NCBI GenBank assembly: GCA_910577075.1
Contig: CAJTKV010000003.1
Span: forward strand, 1 to 29,853
Origin: an uncultured Bacilli bacterium
Lineage (GTDB): Bacteria > Bacillota_I > Bacilli_A > RF39 > UBA660
Direction of reading: 5' to 3'
Length of the DNA: 29,853 nucleotides
Position 1 is the first letter of the stretch. Every line of letters starts with the position of its first letter. A model generated the notes under the pieces. That model ran no database searches and was not told where the DNA came from. It saw nothing but the letters and a program-made list of their open reading frames with translations. This document shows positions 22,697 to 29,853 of this stretch, one piece after another. A program made the translations under genes and the position numbers.

Positions 22697-22761
22697 TAAT
22701 ATGTGTATAGGTGTACACGAAAATCAAAAAATCACTCAAAATTGAAATAAAGGGGGTTAAA

Positions 22762-23856
22762 ATGAAAATATTAAATTTAAAATTGCTTAATTTTCGCAAT
22801 TATGAAAAATTAGATATTGATTTTAATCCTTCAAAAAATATTATTATTGGTCAGAACGGGATGGGGAAGACAAATATTGTCGAAGCAATATATTGTTTGG
22901 CATTAACAAAGTCTTTTCGAGGGTCTAGAGAAGACGTAGTAATAAGAAAAAACTGTGATTTAGCAAGAGTTGAAGGAAAAATAGAAGATAAATATTCTAA
23001 TAACTATAAGGTAATTATTAAAAGTAATGAAAAAAAAGTTAAAATTAATAATAACAATGTCGATCGCTTAACAGATTATTTATCAAATATTAATATTGTT
23101 CTATTTACTTCTGAAGATCTTAAATTGATTAAGGATACACCAAATACCAGAAGAAAGTTAATTAATATTGAATTATCGCAATTTAGTAATGATTATTTAA
23201 AGATATTAACTTATTACAATAAAGTTTTAAAGCAAAGAAATGCTTTTTTAAAGACTTTATATGTCAATGGTAATGCTCCTTTGGATTATTTGAATATTTT
23301 AACAGATCAATTAATCGAACTCGGCTTAAAAGTTCATAAATTTAGAAGTGAATTTATCGATGATTTAAATAAGTATATTGAAAATAATTATTATAAAATT
23401 ACTGGACATCATGGTTTAAAACTAGTTTATAAGTCTGATTTTAATGATAAATCGAAAGATAATCTAATAAAAACTTATAAAAAAGAGAAAGACCGCGATG
23501 TCATATTGGGAAAAACGAATGTGGGAATTCACCGCGATGATTACGAATTTATCTTGGATGACAATAATTTGAGAGATTTTGGATCAGAAGGGGAGCAAAA
23601 GAACGCGATTATATCTTTAAAAATGGGAGAAATAGATATTTTTAGAGATAAGAAAGATGTTACTCCGATATTGATTTTAGATGACTTATTTAGTGAATTG
23701 GATGAAGAAAAGATAAGCAATATATTGACTTTTATTAATGATGATATTCAAACATTTATTACAACTACAGAGTTAAATAAAGTAGGGAATATATTAAAAA
23801 ATAATAGTAAGATATTTGAAGTTAATGATGGTATTGTTACAGAAAGGGATGACTGA
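22762..23856 (+). CDS. recF: DNA replication and repair protein RecF
   Basis: RecF, an SMC-like ATPase, helps load RecA at gaps with RecO and RecR. I start it at the ATG at 22762, preceded by AAGGGGGTT; an in-frame GTG at 22711 has no ribosome site and adds residues not found in the family. The 364-residue protein opens MKILNLKLLNFRNYEKLDID, has Walker A GQNGMGKTN (30-38), the RRKLINIELSQ segment, a signature reading GSEGEQKNAIISLKMGE, and Walker B LILDDLFSELD. The stop TGA is one base before the gyrB start, so the two are tightly coupled. Confidence 0.96.
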   Translation: MKILNLKLLNFRNYEKLDIDFNPSKNIIIGQNGMGKTNIVEAIYCLALTKSFRGSREDVVIRKNCDLARVEGKIEDKYSNNYKVIIKSNEKKVKINNNNVDRLTDYLSNINIVLFTSEDLKLIKDTPNTRRKLINIELSQFSNDYLKILTYYNKVLKQRNAFLKTLYVNGNAPLDYLNILTDQLIELGLKVHKFRSEFIDDLNKYIENNYYKITGHHGLKLVYKSDFNDKSKDNLIKTYKKEKDRDVILGKTNVGIHRDDYEFILDDNNLRDFGSEGEQKNAIISLKMGEIDIFRDKKDVTPILILDDLFSELDEEKISNILTFINDDIQTFITTTELNKVGNILKNNSKIFEVNDGIVTERDD

Positions 23857-23857
23857 A

Positions 23858-25786
23858 ATGACAGAAGAAAATACACATTATGATGCCTCCGATATTCAAG
23901 TTCTTGAAGGATTAGAAGCAGTTAGAAAAAGACCTGGTATGTACATCGGAACTACGGATGTTAAGGGATTACATCATTTGGTTTGGGAAATTGTCGATAA
24001 TGCAATTGATGAGGCCTTGGCTGGGTATTGTAAAAACATTGAGGTAGTAATTAATAAGGATAATTCTATCACAGTTAAGGATGATGGACGTGGAATTCCA
24101 ACGGAAGTACATCCTAAAACTAAGATATCAACAGTAGAAACAGTCTATACTGTATTGCATGCTGGTGGTAAGTTTGGCGGTGGCGGATATAAAGTCTCCG
24201 GTGGACTTCACGGTGTTGGTGCTAGTGTTGTTAATGCCTTAAGTAAGTGGTTAGAAGTTCGAGTTTACAAAGATTCTAAGATTAACTATATTAGATTTGA
24301 AAATGGAGGCCATACTGTTGAACCCTTGAGTGTTGTGGGTGAATGTGAAGCCCATCGTACAGGTACAGTAGTAAGTTTTAAACCAGATCCTGATATATTT
24401 GATACGGATATCTATGACTTTGATACTTTAAAGACAAGAGTTAGAGAACTTGCCTTCTTAAATAGGGGATTATCTTTAACTATAAGAGATGATCGTGATG
24501 ATGAAGATACAACAGGAGAGACATTCCTTTATGAAGGCGGAATTCGTGAATATGTTAGATACATCAATCAGGGAAAAACTCCGATTCATGAGAATGTTAT
24601 ATATTTTGAGGGCGAAGAAGACGATGTAATGTTTGAAGTAGCTATGCAATATAATACCGGCTATAATGATAATATTTATTCTTTCGTCAATAATATCAAT
24701 ACGCACGATGGCGGAACTCATGAAGATGGTGTTAAGAGAGCTTTAACCAGAGTTATTAATAGTTATGCTCGTAAAAATGGATTGCTAAAAGAAAAGGACG
24801 ATTCTTTAACTGGAGATGATGTTAAAGAGGGATTAACCATGATTATTTCTTGTAAGCACCCAAATCCTCAGTTTGAAGGTCAGACTAAGGGAAGATTGGG
24901 GAATTCCGAAGTTAGAAAATTGGCTGATGATGTCTTTTCTTCAGGATTCGAAAGATTTTTAATGGAAAATCCCGATGAGGCAAGAATTATAATAAATAAA
25001 GCTATGTTGGCTTGTCGTGCACGTAATGCAGCAAAGAAGGCTCGTGAAATTACTCGTAAAAGTGATTTGGCAACTACTAATTTCTTTGGAAAATTATCGG
25101 ATTGTAAAAGTAAAGATCCAAAAGTTTCCGAAATATTTATAGTTGAGGGAGATAGTGCAGGTGGAAGTGCTAAATTGGGAAGAGATTCTATGACTCAGGC
25201 TATCTTACCTTTAAGAGGAAAAATTTTGAACGTTGAGAAGGCAAGATTAGATAGAGCTTTAGGAAATGAAGAAATAAGAACGATTATTACTGCGTTTGGT
25301 ACAGGTATTGGCGAAGAATTTGATTTGTCAAAGTTGAGATATGACAAAATTATTATTATGACCGATGCTGATGTGGACGGCGCCCATATTCGTGTACTTT
25401 TATTAACATTATTTTATCGCTTCTTTAAGCCAATTGTTCAAGCCGGCCATGTTTATGCTGCACAACCACCATTGTTTAGAATTTCTCATGGTAAAACGAG
25501 AAAATATGTGTTAACAGAACCAGAAAAGGATGCATATTTAAACAATTTACCAGAGAATGTACGTTCTCGTGCTGAGATTGTTCGTATGAAAGGTCTTGGT
25601 GAAATGGATGCTGATGAGCTAAATGATACAACAATGGATATTGAAAAGAGAGTTTTAAAGAAAATTACAGTGGACGATTGTGTTGCTGCCGATGCAATTT
25701 TTGAAAAATTAATGGGTGATGAAGTTGGACCAAGAAGAGAATTTATCGAGGTTAATGCTGGATATGCCCAAAATATCGATGTTTAG
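23858..25786 (+). CDS. gyrB: DNA gyrase subunit B
   Basis: GyrB is the ATPase subunit that drives negative supercoiling by gyrase. From the ATG at 23858 (AGAAAGGG nine bases upstream) it has 642 residues, the short Gram-positive size. The GHKL ATP-binding domain has EIVDNAIDEALAGYC and DDGRGIP. The TOPRIM domain has catalytic Glu430 in EGDSAGGSA and the metal-binding aspartates at 503, 505 and 507 (DADVDGAH). Longer in-frame starts at 23816 and 23849 overlap recF and lack sensible ribosome sites. It is followed after 11 bases by gyrA, which has an AGGAGGTG site. Confidence 0.97.
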   Translation: MTEENTHYDASDIQVLEGLEAVRKRPGMYIGTTDVKGLHHLVWEIVDNAIDEALAGYCKNIEVVINKDNSITVKDDGRGIPTEVHPKTKISTVETVYTVLHAGGKFGGGGYKVSGGLHGVGASVVNALSKWLEVRVYKDSKINYIRFENGGHTVEPLSVVGECEAHRTGTVVSFKPDPDIFDTDIYDFDTLKTRVRELAFLNRGLSLTIRDDRDDEDTTGETFLYEGGIREYVRYINQGKTPIHENVIYFEGEEDDVMFEVAMQYNTGYNDNIYSFVNNINTHDGGTHEDGVKRALTRVINSYARKNGLLKEKDDSLTGDDVKEGLTMIISCKHPNPQFEGQTKGRLGNSEVRKLADDVFSSGFERFLMENPDEARIIINKAMLACRARNAAKKAREITRKSDLATTNFFGKLSDCKSKDPKVSEIFIVEGDSAGGSAKLGRDSMTQAILPLRGKILNVEKARLDRALGNEEIRTIITAFGTGIGEEFDLSKLRYDKIIIMTDADVDGAHIRVLLLTLFYRFFKPIVQAGHVYAAQPPLFRISHGKTRKYVLTEPEKDAYLNNLPENVRSRAEIVRMKGLGEMDADELNDTTMDIEKRVLKKITVDDCVAADAIFEKLMGDEVGPRREFIEVNAGYAQNIDV

Positions 25787-25797
25787 GAGGTGCTTGA

Positions 25798-28446
25798 ATG
25801 ACAGATGAAGAAAAAGATTTGAATCTTGAAGAAACAGAGAACGAAGAAGTTATTGATACTGAAGAAGTTTCTGATGATACAGAAGATGGAGGAGAGTTCG
25901 GAGGAACTTTTCACGAAAGAGATAGTTTAACGGAAAATAATATTGTTAGTGAGATAAGTGATTCATTCCTTGATTACTCAATGAGTGTAATTACGGCACG
26001 TGCTTTACCAGATTTAAGAGATGGCTTAAAACCAGTTAACCGTCGTATTCTATGGACGATGTTTGAGTCGGGACTTACTCCTGATAAGCCGCATCGTAAG
26101 TCGGCTACTACAGTTGGAGCTGTTATGGGTACGTACCATCCTCACGGTGATTCGTCAATTTATGAAGCAATGGTACGTATGGCTCAAGATTTTAGCCAAA
26201 GATATACATTGGTGGATGGCCATGGTAACTTTGGTAATATCGAAGGTGATGGAGCAGCAGCAATGCGTTATACAGAATCACGTTTGGCAAAGCTTTCATT
26301 GGAAATGTTGAGGGATATTCGCAAAGATACTGTTGATATGGATGATAATTTTGATGTTACAAAGAAAGAACCGCATGTTTTACCATCACGTTATCCAAAT
26401 ATTTTAGTAAATGGAACAATGGGTATTGCTGTTGGTATGGCAACTAACATTCCTCCACATAACTTGGGAGAAGTAATTGATGGATGTGTGGCTTTTATAG
26501 ATAATCCTGAGATTACAACTGATGATTTAATGAAGATAATTAAAGGGCCAGATTTTCCTACAGGTGGTATAATTCTAGGAAATAAAGGTATTAGGCAGGC
26601 TTATGAAACGGGTAGAGGAAGTATTACTATTCGAAGTCGTGCAGAAATCGAAGAACATGCAAATCATAGCAATATTGTTATTACAGAAGTGCCATATGGT
26701 ACAAATACTTATGAACTTAAGAATAAAGTTGCTGAATTAGTTCATAATAAGGTAATTGAAGGAATTTCAGATTATCATACAGATTTGAAAAATGGAATAA
26801 AGATTACAATAACTCTAAAGAAGGATGCAAATCCTCAAGTAGTTTTGAACAATTTATATAAACATACTAATTTCCAAATTAGTTATGGAATTATCTTCCT
26901 TATGTTGGATAATGGTATTCCTAGAACTTTGGGATTAAAAGATATTATTTCGAAGTATATAGATCATCAAAAGGAAGTTATTATTAGAAGAACCAAGTAT
27001 GATTTGGCGCAAGATGAGGCAAGAGTTCATATTTTACAAGGATTACAAATTGCCTTGGATCACATAGATGAAGTTGTTTCAATTATACGTGGTGCAGATG
27101 ATGATGATGATGCTAGAGCGAAACTAATGAGCAGATTTGGTTTATCAGAAATTCAAGCTAATAGTATCTTAGAGATGCGTTTAAGAAGATTAACTGGCTT
27201 AGAACGCGAGAAAATAGATACTGAATTGAATGAATTGATGAAGGAAATAGATGAATTAAAATCAATATTAGCTTCAAACGAAAAAGTTTTGAACATTATA
27301 AAAGAAGAAATGCTTGAAATTAAGCGTAAATATGGTGATGAACGTAGAACATCTATTGATATGACTGCTATTGACTATATTGAGGATGAGTCCTTAATAC
27401 CAGTAGAGGATATTATTGTGTCTTTAACTGATAAAGGATATATAAAGAGATTGAATTCTGATACTTATAGATCTCAACACAGAGGTGGTGTAGGTGTAAA
27501 AGGAATGTCGATTAATGAAGAAGATTACGTTAAATACTTGATTAATTGCAAAACTCATGATGATGTATTATTCTTTACTACTAAAGGTAAGGTATACCGC
27601 GTAAGAGGATACGAAATTCCGTTATACAGTCGTCAATCTAAGGGATTACCTATTATTAATTTGATACCAATTGAAAAAGATGAGAAAATTAGTTCTGTTA
27701 TTAAGGTTACACCAAATAGTGATGAGAATGAAAATCCATTTAAATATATTACATTTGCTACGCGAAGCGGTTTGGTTAAGAAAACTCCTATTGAAGAATT
27801 TATTAACATTAGAAATTCAGGAAAGATTGCTATTGGCTTGAAAGATGATGATGAGTTGATAGATGTTAAGTTATCAACAGGAGATTCAATAGTTATATTA
27901 GGATCGTCATCTGGAAGAATGGTAGTGTTTAACGAAGATGAAATCAGACCGATGGGAAGAACAGCTTCTGGTGTTAAGGGAATTACTCTTGATAGTGCAG
28001 AATGTATTGGTATGGAAGTTGGCAAATTAGATGATAATTTATTGGTTGTTACGAGAAATGGTTATGGAAAGAAGACACTTATTAGTGAGTATCGTATGAC
28101 TAAGCGTGGAAGTAAAGGTGTTAAGGCACTAAATATTACTGATAAGAATGGTGATATGATTTCTCATAAGATTGTAACAGCTGATCACGACTTATTGATT
28201 ATTACTGATAGTGGTATGCTTATTAGATTACCAATTGAGCAAATTTCACAATTAGGCCGCGTTACACAGGGTGTAAAACTTATTAATCTTAAGGACAATC
28301 AGTATGTTTCTACCGTAAGCATTGTGGAAAAACAAGCTGAAGATGATAGTGAAAACGTAGATGACTCGGATTCTGAAGTTATTAACAATGAAATTTTATC
28401 AACAGAGAATACTCAATCAACGGAAATGGAAAAGGAGAACAATTAG
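25798..28446 (+). CDS. gyrA: DNA gyrase subunit A, with acidic N-terminal extension
   Basis: GyrA cuts and rejoins DNA. The 882-residue protein has catalytic Tyr158 in AAMRYTE. Its quinolone-resistance region reads GDSSIYE (117-123), with the wild-type Ser119 and Glu123 matching E. coli Ser83 and Asp87. About 36 extra residues, very rich in Asp and Glu, precede the usual start, and a second acidic tail ends the protein. The C-terminal wrapping domain has the GyrA-box at 560-566, but it reads QHRGGVG, without the basic residues usually at positions 2 and 6. Context with gyrB beside oriC supports GyrA rather than ParC. It ends in a terminator. Confidence 0.96.
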   Translation: MTDEEKDLNLEETENEEVIDTEEVSDDTEDGGEFGGTFHERDSLTENNIVSEISDSFLDYSMSVITARALPDLRDGLKPVNRRILWTMFESGLTPDKPHRKSATTVGAVMGTYHPHGDSSIYEAMVRMAQDFSQRYTLVDGHGNFGNIEGDGAAAMRYTESRLAKLSLEMLRDIRKDTVDMDDNFDVTKKEPHVLPSRYPNILVNGTMGIAVGMATNIPPHNLGEVIDGCVAFIDNPEITTDDLMKIIKGPDFPTGGIILGNKGIRQAYETGRGSITIRSRAEIEEHANHSNIVITEVPYGTNTYELKNKVAELVHNKVIEGISDYHTDLKNGIKITITLKKDANPQVVLNNLYKHTNFQISYGIIFLMLDNGIPRTLGLKDIISKYIDHQKEVIIRRTKYDLAQDEARVHILQGLQIALDHIDEVVSIIRGADDDDDARAKLMSRFGLSEIQANSILEMRLRRLTGLEREKIDTELNELMKEIDELKSILASNEKVLNIIKEEMLEIKRKYGDERRTSIDMTAIDYIEDESLIPVEDIIVSLTDKGYIKRLNSDTYRSQHRGGVGVKGMSINEEDYVKYLINCKTHDDVLFFTTKGKVYRVRGYEIPLYSRQSKGLPIINLIPIEKDEKISSVIKVTPNSDENENPFKYITFATRSGLVKKTPIEEFINIRNSGKIAIGLKDDDELIDVKLSTGDSIVILGSSSGRMVVFNEDEIRPMGRTASGVKGITLDSAECIGMEVGKLDDNLLVVTRNGYGKKTLISEYRMTKRGSKGVKALNITDKNGDMISHKIVTADHDLLIITDSGMLIRLPIEQISQLGRVTQGVKLINLKDNQYVSTVSIVEKQAEDDSENVDDSDSEVINNEILSTENTQSTEMEKENN

Positions 28447-28457
28447 TTCTCTTTTTT
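28433..28457 (+). terminator. Terminator after gyrA
   Basis: Stem GAGAAC/GTTCTC (28435-28440 with 28446-28451), extendable by a G-U and an A-T pair, with a 5-base loop and a T-run. The gyrA stop codon (28444-28446) lies in the loop and start of the 3' arm. Confidence 0.8.
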
Positions 28458-28460
28458 GAA

Positions 28461-28476
28461 TGTTTCACGTGAAACA
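28461..28476. other. parS site 1 (exact)
   Basis: TGTTTCACGTGAAACA, the exact 16-base palindrome bound by ParB/Spo0J, 15 bases past the gyrA stop. Flanks extend the palindrome by two bases each side. Confidence 0.95.
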
Positions 28477-28573
28477 TTAGATTGTTAATAAATTTATATA
28501 TTATACGATTTGAATTTTAATTAAAATAAATTAATACCTCTTATTGTTTTATTTGCTATAAAAATTATTGGTA

Positions 28574-28589
28574 TGTTTCACGTGAAACA
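28574..28589. other. parS site 2 (exact)
   Basis: A second exact TGTTTCACGTGAAACA, 113 bases from the first, again with the palindrome extended by two bases each side. Confidence 0.95.
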
Positions 28590-28736
28590 TAGAAAAAATC
28601 AAAAAAGATGAGTTCATTTAAAAAAATATACGTATTTGCTTGTACTTTAATTAACAATATACCAGTATTTGAAGGTTTTATATGCTAAATTTAATATATA
28701 TTTTGTTATTCAAAAATTTTATAATGGAAATTCTTA

Positions 28737-28752
28737 TGTTTTACGTGAAACA
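28737..28752. other. parS site 3 (one mismatch)
   Basis: TGTTTTACGTGAAACA differs from the exact site at one position (C to T, base 6). The palindromic flanks extend four bases each side (CTTA/TAAG). It is 163 bases from site 2. Confidence 0.85.
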
Positions 28753-28832
28753 TAAGAAAAAGAGCTTTAGCACAAAAATATGTATATTAGTTATCAACAA
28801 TAGAAAAATAAGATACTTATTAACATTTATAA

Positions 28833-28860
28833 TTGAAATTAATATGATATATGGTATAAT
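28833..28860 (+). promoter_or_regulatory. Promoter of the SRP RNA gene
   Basis: TTGAAA (28833-28838), 16-base spacer, TATAAT (28855-28860) with TGG before it, an extended -10. Strong, as expected for a stable RNA; it puts the RNA start near 28867. Confidence 0.75.
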
Positions 28861-28866
28861 CTATTT

Positions 28867-28944
28867 GTGCAACGAATATGTTATAAACTGGTCAGAGTTG
28901 GAAGACAGCAGCCATATTAACCTCTATCCGTGTGCACTTTTTTT
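28867..28944 (+). ncRNA. ffs: Signal recognition particle RNA (4.5S type, about 78 nt)
   Basis: The core GGTCAG...GUUGGAAGAC...AGCAGCC at about 28890-28913 is the SRP RNA apical hairpin: a GGAA tetraloop closed by GUU/GAC, and the CAG/AGCA asymmetric loop that binds Ffh. The 5' end GTGCAACG pairs with the 3' CGTGTGCAC (one bulge), and the helix is followed by seven Ts as terminator. The RNA is small, lacking the Alu domain of Bacillus scRNA and closer in size to mycoplasma or E. coli forms. It lies between gyrA and tadA, close to dnaX, a usual Firmicutes location. Confidence 0.9.
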
Positions 28945-28957
28945 ATGAGGTGAAGTT

Positions 28958-29386
28958 ATGAACATTTATGTCGATGCAATTATAAAAGAGGCTACAAAGG
29001 CGTCAAAAAAGAAAGAAGTTCCAATCGGAGCAATTGTCGTTAGAAATAATAAAATAATATCTAAAGCTCATAATCTTAGAATTAAAAATAATGATGTTAC
29101 TAGCCATGCTGAAATAATAGCTATAAAAAAAGCTGCTAGGAAACTTAAGGATTGGCGATTGTCAGATTGTGATCTTTATGTTACTTTGGAACCTTGTAGT
29201 ATGTGTATGGAAGTTATAAAAGAATCTAGAATTAACAATGTATATTACTTATTAACAAGAGAAAAAAGTAAAAAAACATATTATAAAACAAATGTACGGT
29301 TAATAACTGAGATAGATAGTAAGTCAATAATCGAAGATTATAGGAATTTGTTGAGTAATTTTTTTAAATTAAACTGTAAAAGATAG
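28958..29386 (+). CDS. tadA: TadA-like nucleoside deaminase (tRNA-adenosine-34 deaminase)
   Basis: TadA converts wobble A34 of tRNA-Arg to inosine. The 142-residue protein has the zinc deaminase motifs: HAE (His50, proton-shuttling Glu52) and PCSMC (Cys80 and Cys83). The IGAIVV start strand and LKDWRLSDCDLYVTLEPC agree with TadA. After the cysteines it diverges: the usual MCAGAI reads MCMEVI, and the glycine-rich segment following the family's RI-x-x-VVYG strand is replaced by a basic stretch (REKSKKTYYKT). Context (SRP RNA, tadA, dnaX) fits TadA, but another nucleoside deaminase cannot be excluded. GAGGTGAAG precedes the ATG. Confidence 0.85.
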   Translation: MNIYVDAIIKEATKASKKKEVPIGAIVVRNNKIISKAHNLRIKNNDVTSHAEIIAIKKAARKLKDWRLSDCDLYVTLEPCSMCMEVIKESRINNVYYLLTREKSKKTYYKTNVRLITEIDSKSIIEDYRNLLSNFFKLNCKR

Positions 29387-29395
29387 CGATTAATA

Positions 29396-29404
29396 TGATA
29401 TAAT
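29396..29404 (+). promoter_or_regulatory. Extended -10 element before dnaX
   Basis: TGATATAAT lies 16 bases before the dnaX ATG, implying a very short leader of about ten bases that begins at the AGGTGAT ribosome site. A weak TGTAAA lies 18 bases upstream of the hexamer. Confidence 0.45.
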
Positions 29405-29420
29405 TTAGTTAGGTGATATT

Positions 29421-29853
29421 ATGGGCTACAAGGTATTGTATCGTAAATATAGACCAACAAATTTTAATGAGTTGGTTGGTCAAGAACATATTAAAAAGAT
29501 TCTTCAAAATTCCATAATAAATAACAAAATAGCACATGCTTATATTTTTACAGGGCCAAGAGGAACTGGTAAAACTAGTTCGGCGAAGATATTTGCTCGT
29601 GCCATTAATTGCTTGAATCAAAAAGATGGTATTTCTTGTGGAGAATGCGATAATTGTATAAACTTTAATACTAGTCCAGATATTATTGAAATGGATGCTG
29701 CCAGTAATAATGGCGTTGAATATATTCGCGATATGATTGAAAACGTCGGAATTGCACCGACTAATAGCAAGTATAAAATATATATTATAGATGAAGTACA
29801 TATGCTTACTACAGGGGCTTTTAATGCCCTACTAAAAACATTAGAAGAGCCCC
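29421..29853 (+). CDS. dnaX: DNA polymerase III subunits gamma/tau, N-terminal part (cut by window edge)
   Basis: DnaX is the motor of the clamp loader that puts DnaN on DNA. The frame from the ATG at 29421 (AGGTGAT upstream) stays open to the end of the window, giving 144 codons. It begins MGYKVLYRKYRPTNFNELVG and has Walker A GPRGTGKT (45-52), the zinc cysteines 64, 73, 76 and 79 of the gamma/tau module, the MDAASNNGVEYIRD segment, and the DEVH Walker B (124-127). An open frame on the other strand here is a shadow of it. The rest of the gene, including any tau/gamma frameshift site, is not visible. Confidence 0.95.
   Translation, partial: MGYKVLYRKYRPTNFNELVGQEHIKKILQNSIINNKIAHAYIFTGPRGTGKTSSAKIFARAINCLNQKDGISCGECDNCINFNTSPDIIEMDAASNNGVEYIRDMIENVGIAPTNSKYKIYIIDEVHMLTTGAFNALLKTLEEP

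Larger units (their letters stand above)
28477..28832. other. gyrA-SRP RNA spacer without recognised genes
   Basis: Apart from the parS sites, this AT-rich stretch holds no gene I can support. DnaA-box-like sequences occur at 28483-28491 (TGTTAATAA), 28791-28799 (TTATCAACA) and 28817-28825 (TTATTAACA). An open frame over 28682-28948 runs into the SRP RNA and has no ribosome site. Confidence 0.5.

Noticed and set aside
22711..22761. Longer recF start at the GTG at 22711
   Set aside because: No ribosome site; the extra 17 residues are basic filler not seen in RecF, while the ATG at 22762 follows AAGGGGGTT.
28682..28948. Open frame of 88 codons downstream of gyrA
   Set aside because: It runs through parS site 3, the SRP RNA promoter and the RNA itself, has no ribosome site and no recognisable protein features.
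29409..29801. Minus-strand open frame of 130 codons at the right end
   Set aside because: It is the antisense shadow of the dnaX N-terminus, whose plus-strand product has Walker A, zinc cysteines and DEVH.
1..29853. CRISPR arrays, tRNA or rRNA genes
   Set aside because: I saw no regularly spaced repeats and no tRNA or rRNA signatures in the window.
1..29853. Mycoplasma genetic code (TGA as Trp), suggested by the high A+T
   Set aside because: TGA ends several genes at the expected family length (recF, the comK-like gene, the ATP-grasp gene), and tryptophans are encoded by TGG.

Overview
The window is the replication-origin region of an AT-rich, low-GC Gram-positive chromosome. The rpmH/dnaA divergence, the order dnaA-dnaN-(comK-like)-recF-gyrB-gyrA on the right and rpmH-rnpA-yidC-jag-mnmE-X-mnmG-rsmG-noc on the left are the classic Bacillus-type oriC neighbourhood. 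TGA is used as a stop (for example recF and the comK-like gene), so the code is the standard bacterial one and not the Mollicutes code, although the base composition is mycoplasma-like. SpoIIR, SpoIID and a SpoIIQ-like protein point to an endospore-forming or recently spore-forming member of the Bacilli. I cannot place it more precisely; an uncultured gut Bacilli lineage near RF39/Erysipelotrichales is a guess from composition and gene content.

Layout. 1-374: the left part of an IS3-family element (OrfA, cut by the window edge). 403-4140 (minus): an operon of ATP-grasp protein, RpiB-like protein, DUF1146 protein, SpoIID, SpoIIQ-like protein and an unrecognised ORF with no good start. 4229-8702 (minus): rpmE, murA, spoIIR, then rpoE-prfA-prmC. 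8856-9194 (minus): a small unknown protein, divergent from the class A penicillin-binding protein gene at 9261-11189, which is the only gene in the left arm transcribed against the expected replication direction. 11191-16863 (minus): mnmE, an unknown 184-residue protein, mnmG, rsmG and a Noc/ParB protein. 16912-18956 (minus): rpmH, rnpA, yidC and jag. 18957-19446: origin spacer with degenerate DnaA boxes. 19447-28446 (plus): dnaA, dnaN, comK-like, recF, gyrB, gyrA. 28447-28957: three parS sites and the SRP RNA gene. 28958 to the end: tadA and the start of dnaX.

How it fits together. Replication initiation (DnaA, its sites, DnaN, RecF, gyrase, DnaX) sits beside chromosome partition functions (three parS sites and a Noc-type protein), protein export and translation genes (RnpA, L34, L31, YidC, SRP RNA, RF1, PrmC, MnmE/MnmG, RsmG, TadA), wall synthesis (MurA, a class A PBP) and sporulation signalling and engulfment genes.

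The points most worth a second look are: a short ComK-family competence regulator between dnaN and recF with its own promoter, terminator and a possible K-box; a DnaA whose DNA-recognition signature is altered together with a scarcity of canonical DnaA boxes; a ParB/Noc protein with Noc-like specificity residues but no N-terminal membrane-targeting helix, in a window that has parS but no evident Noc site; an RpiB-like enzyme with two changed active-site residues; and the unrecognised ORFs at 403-933 and 14952-15506.
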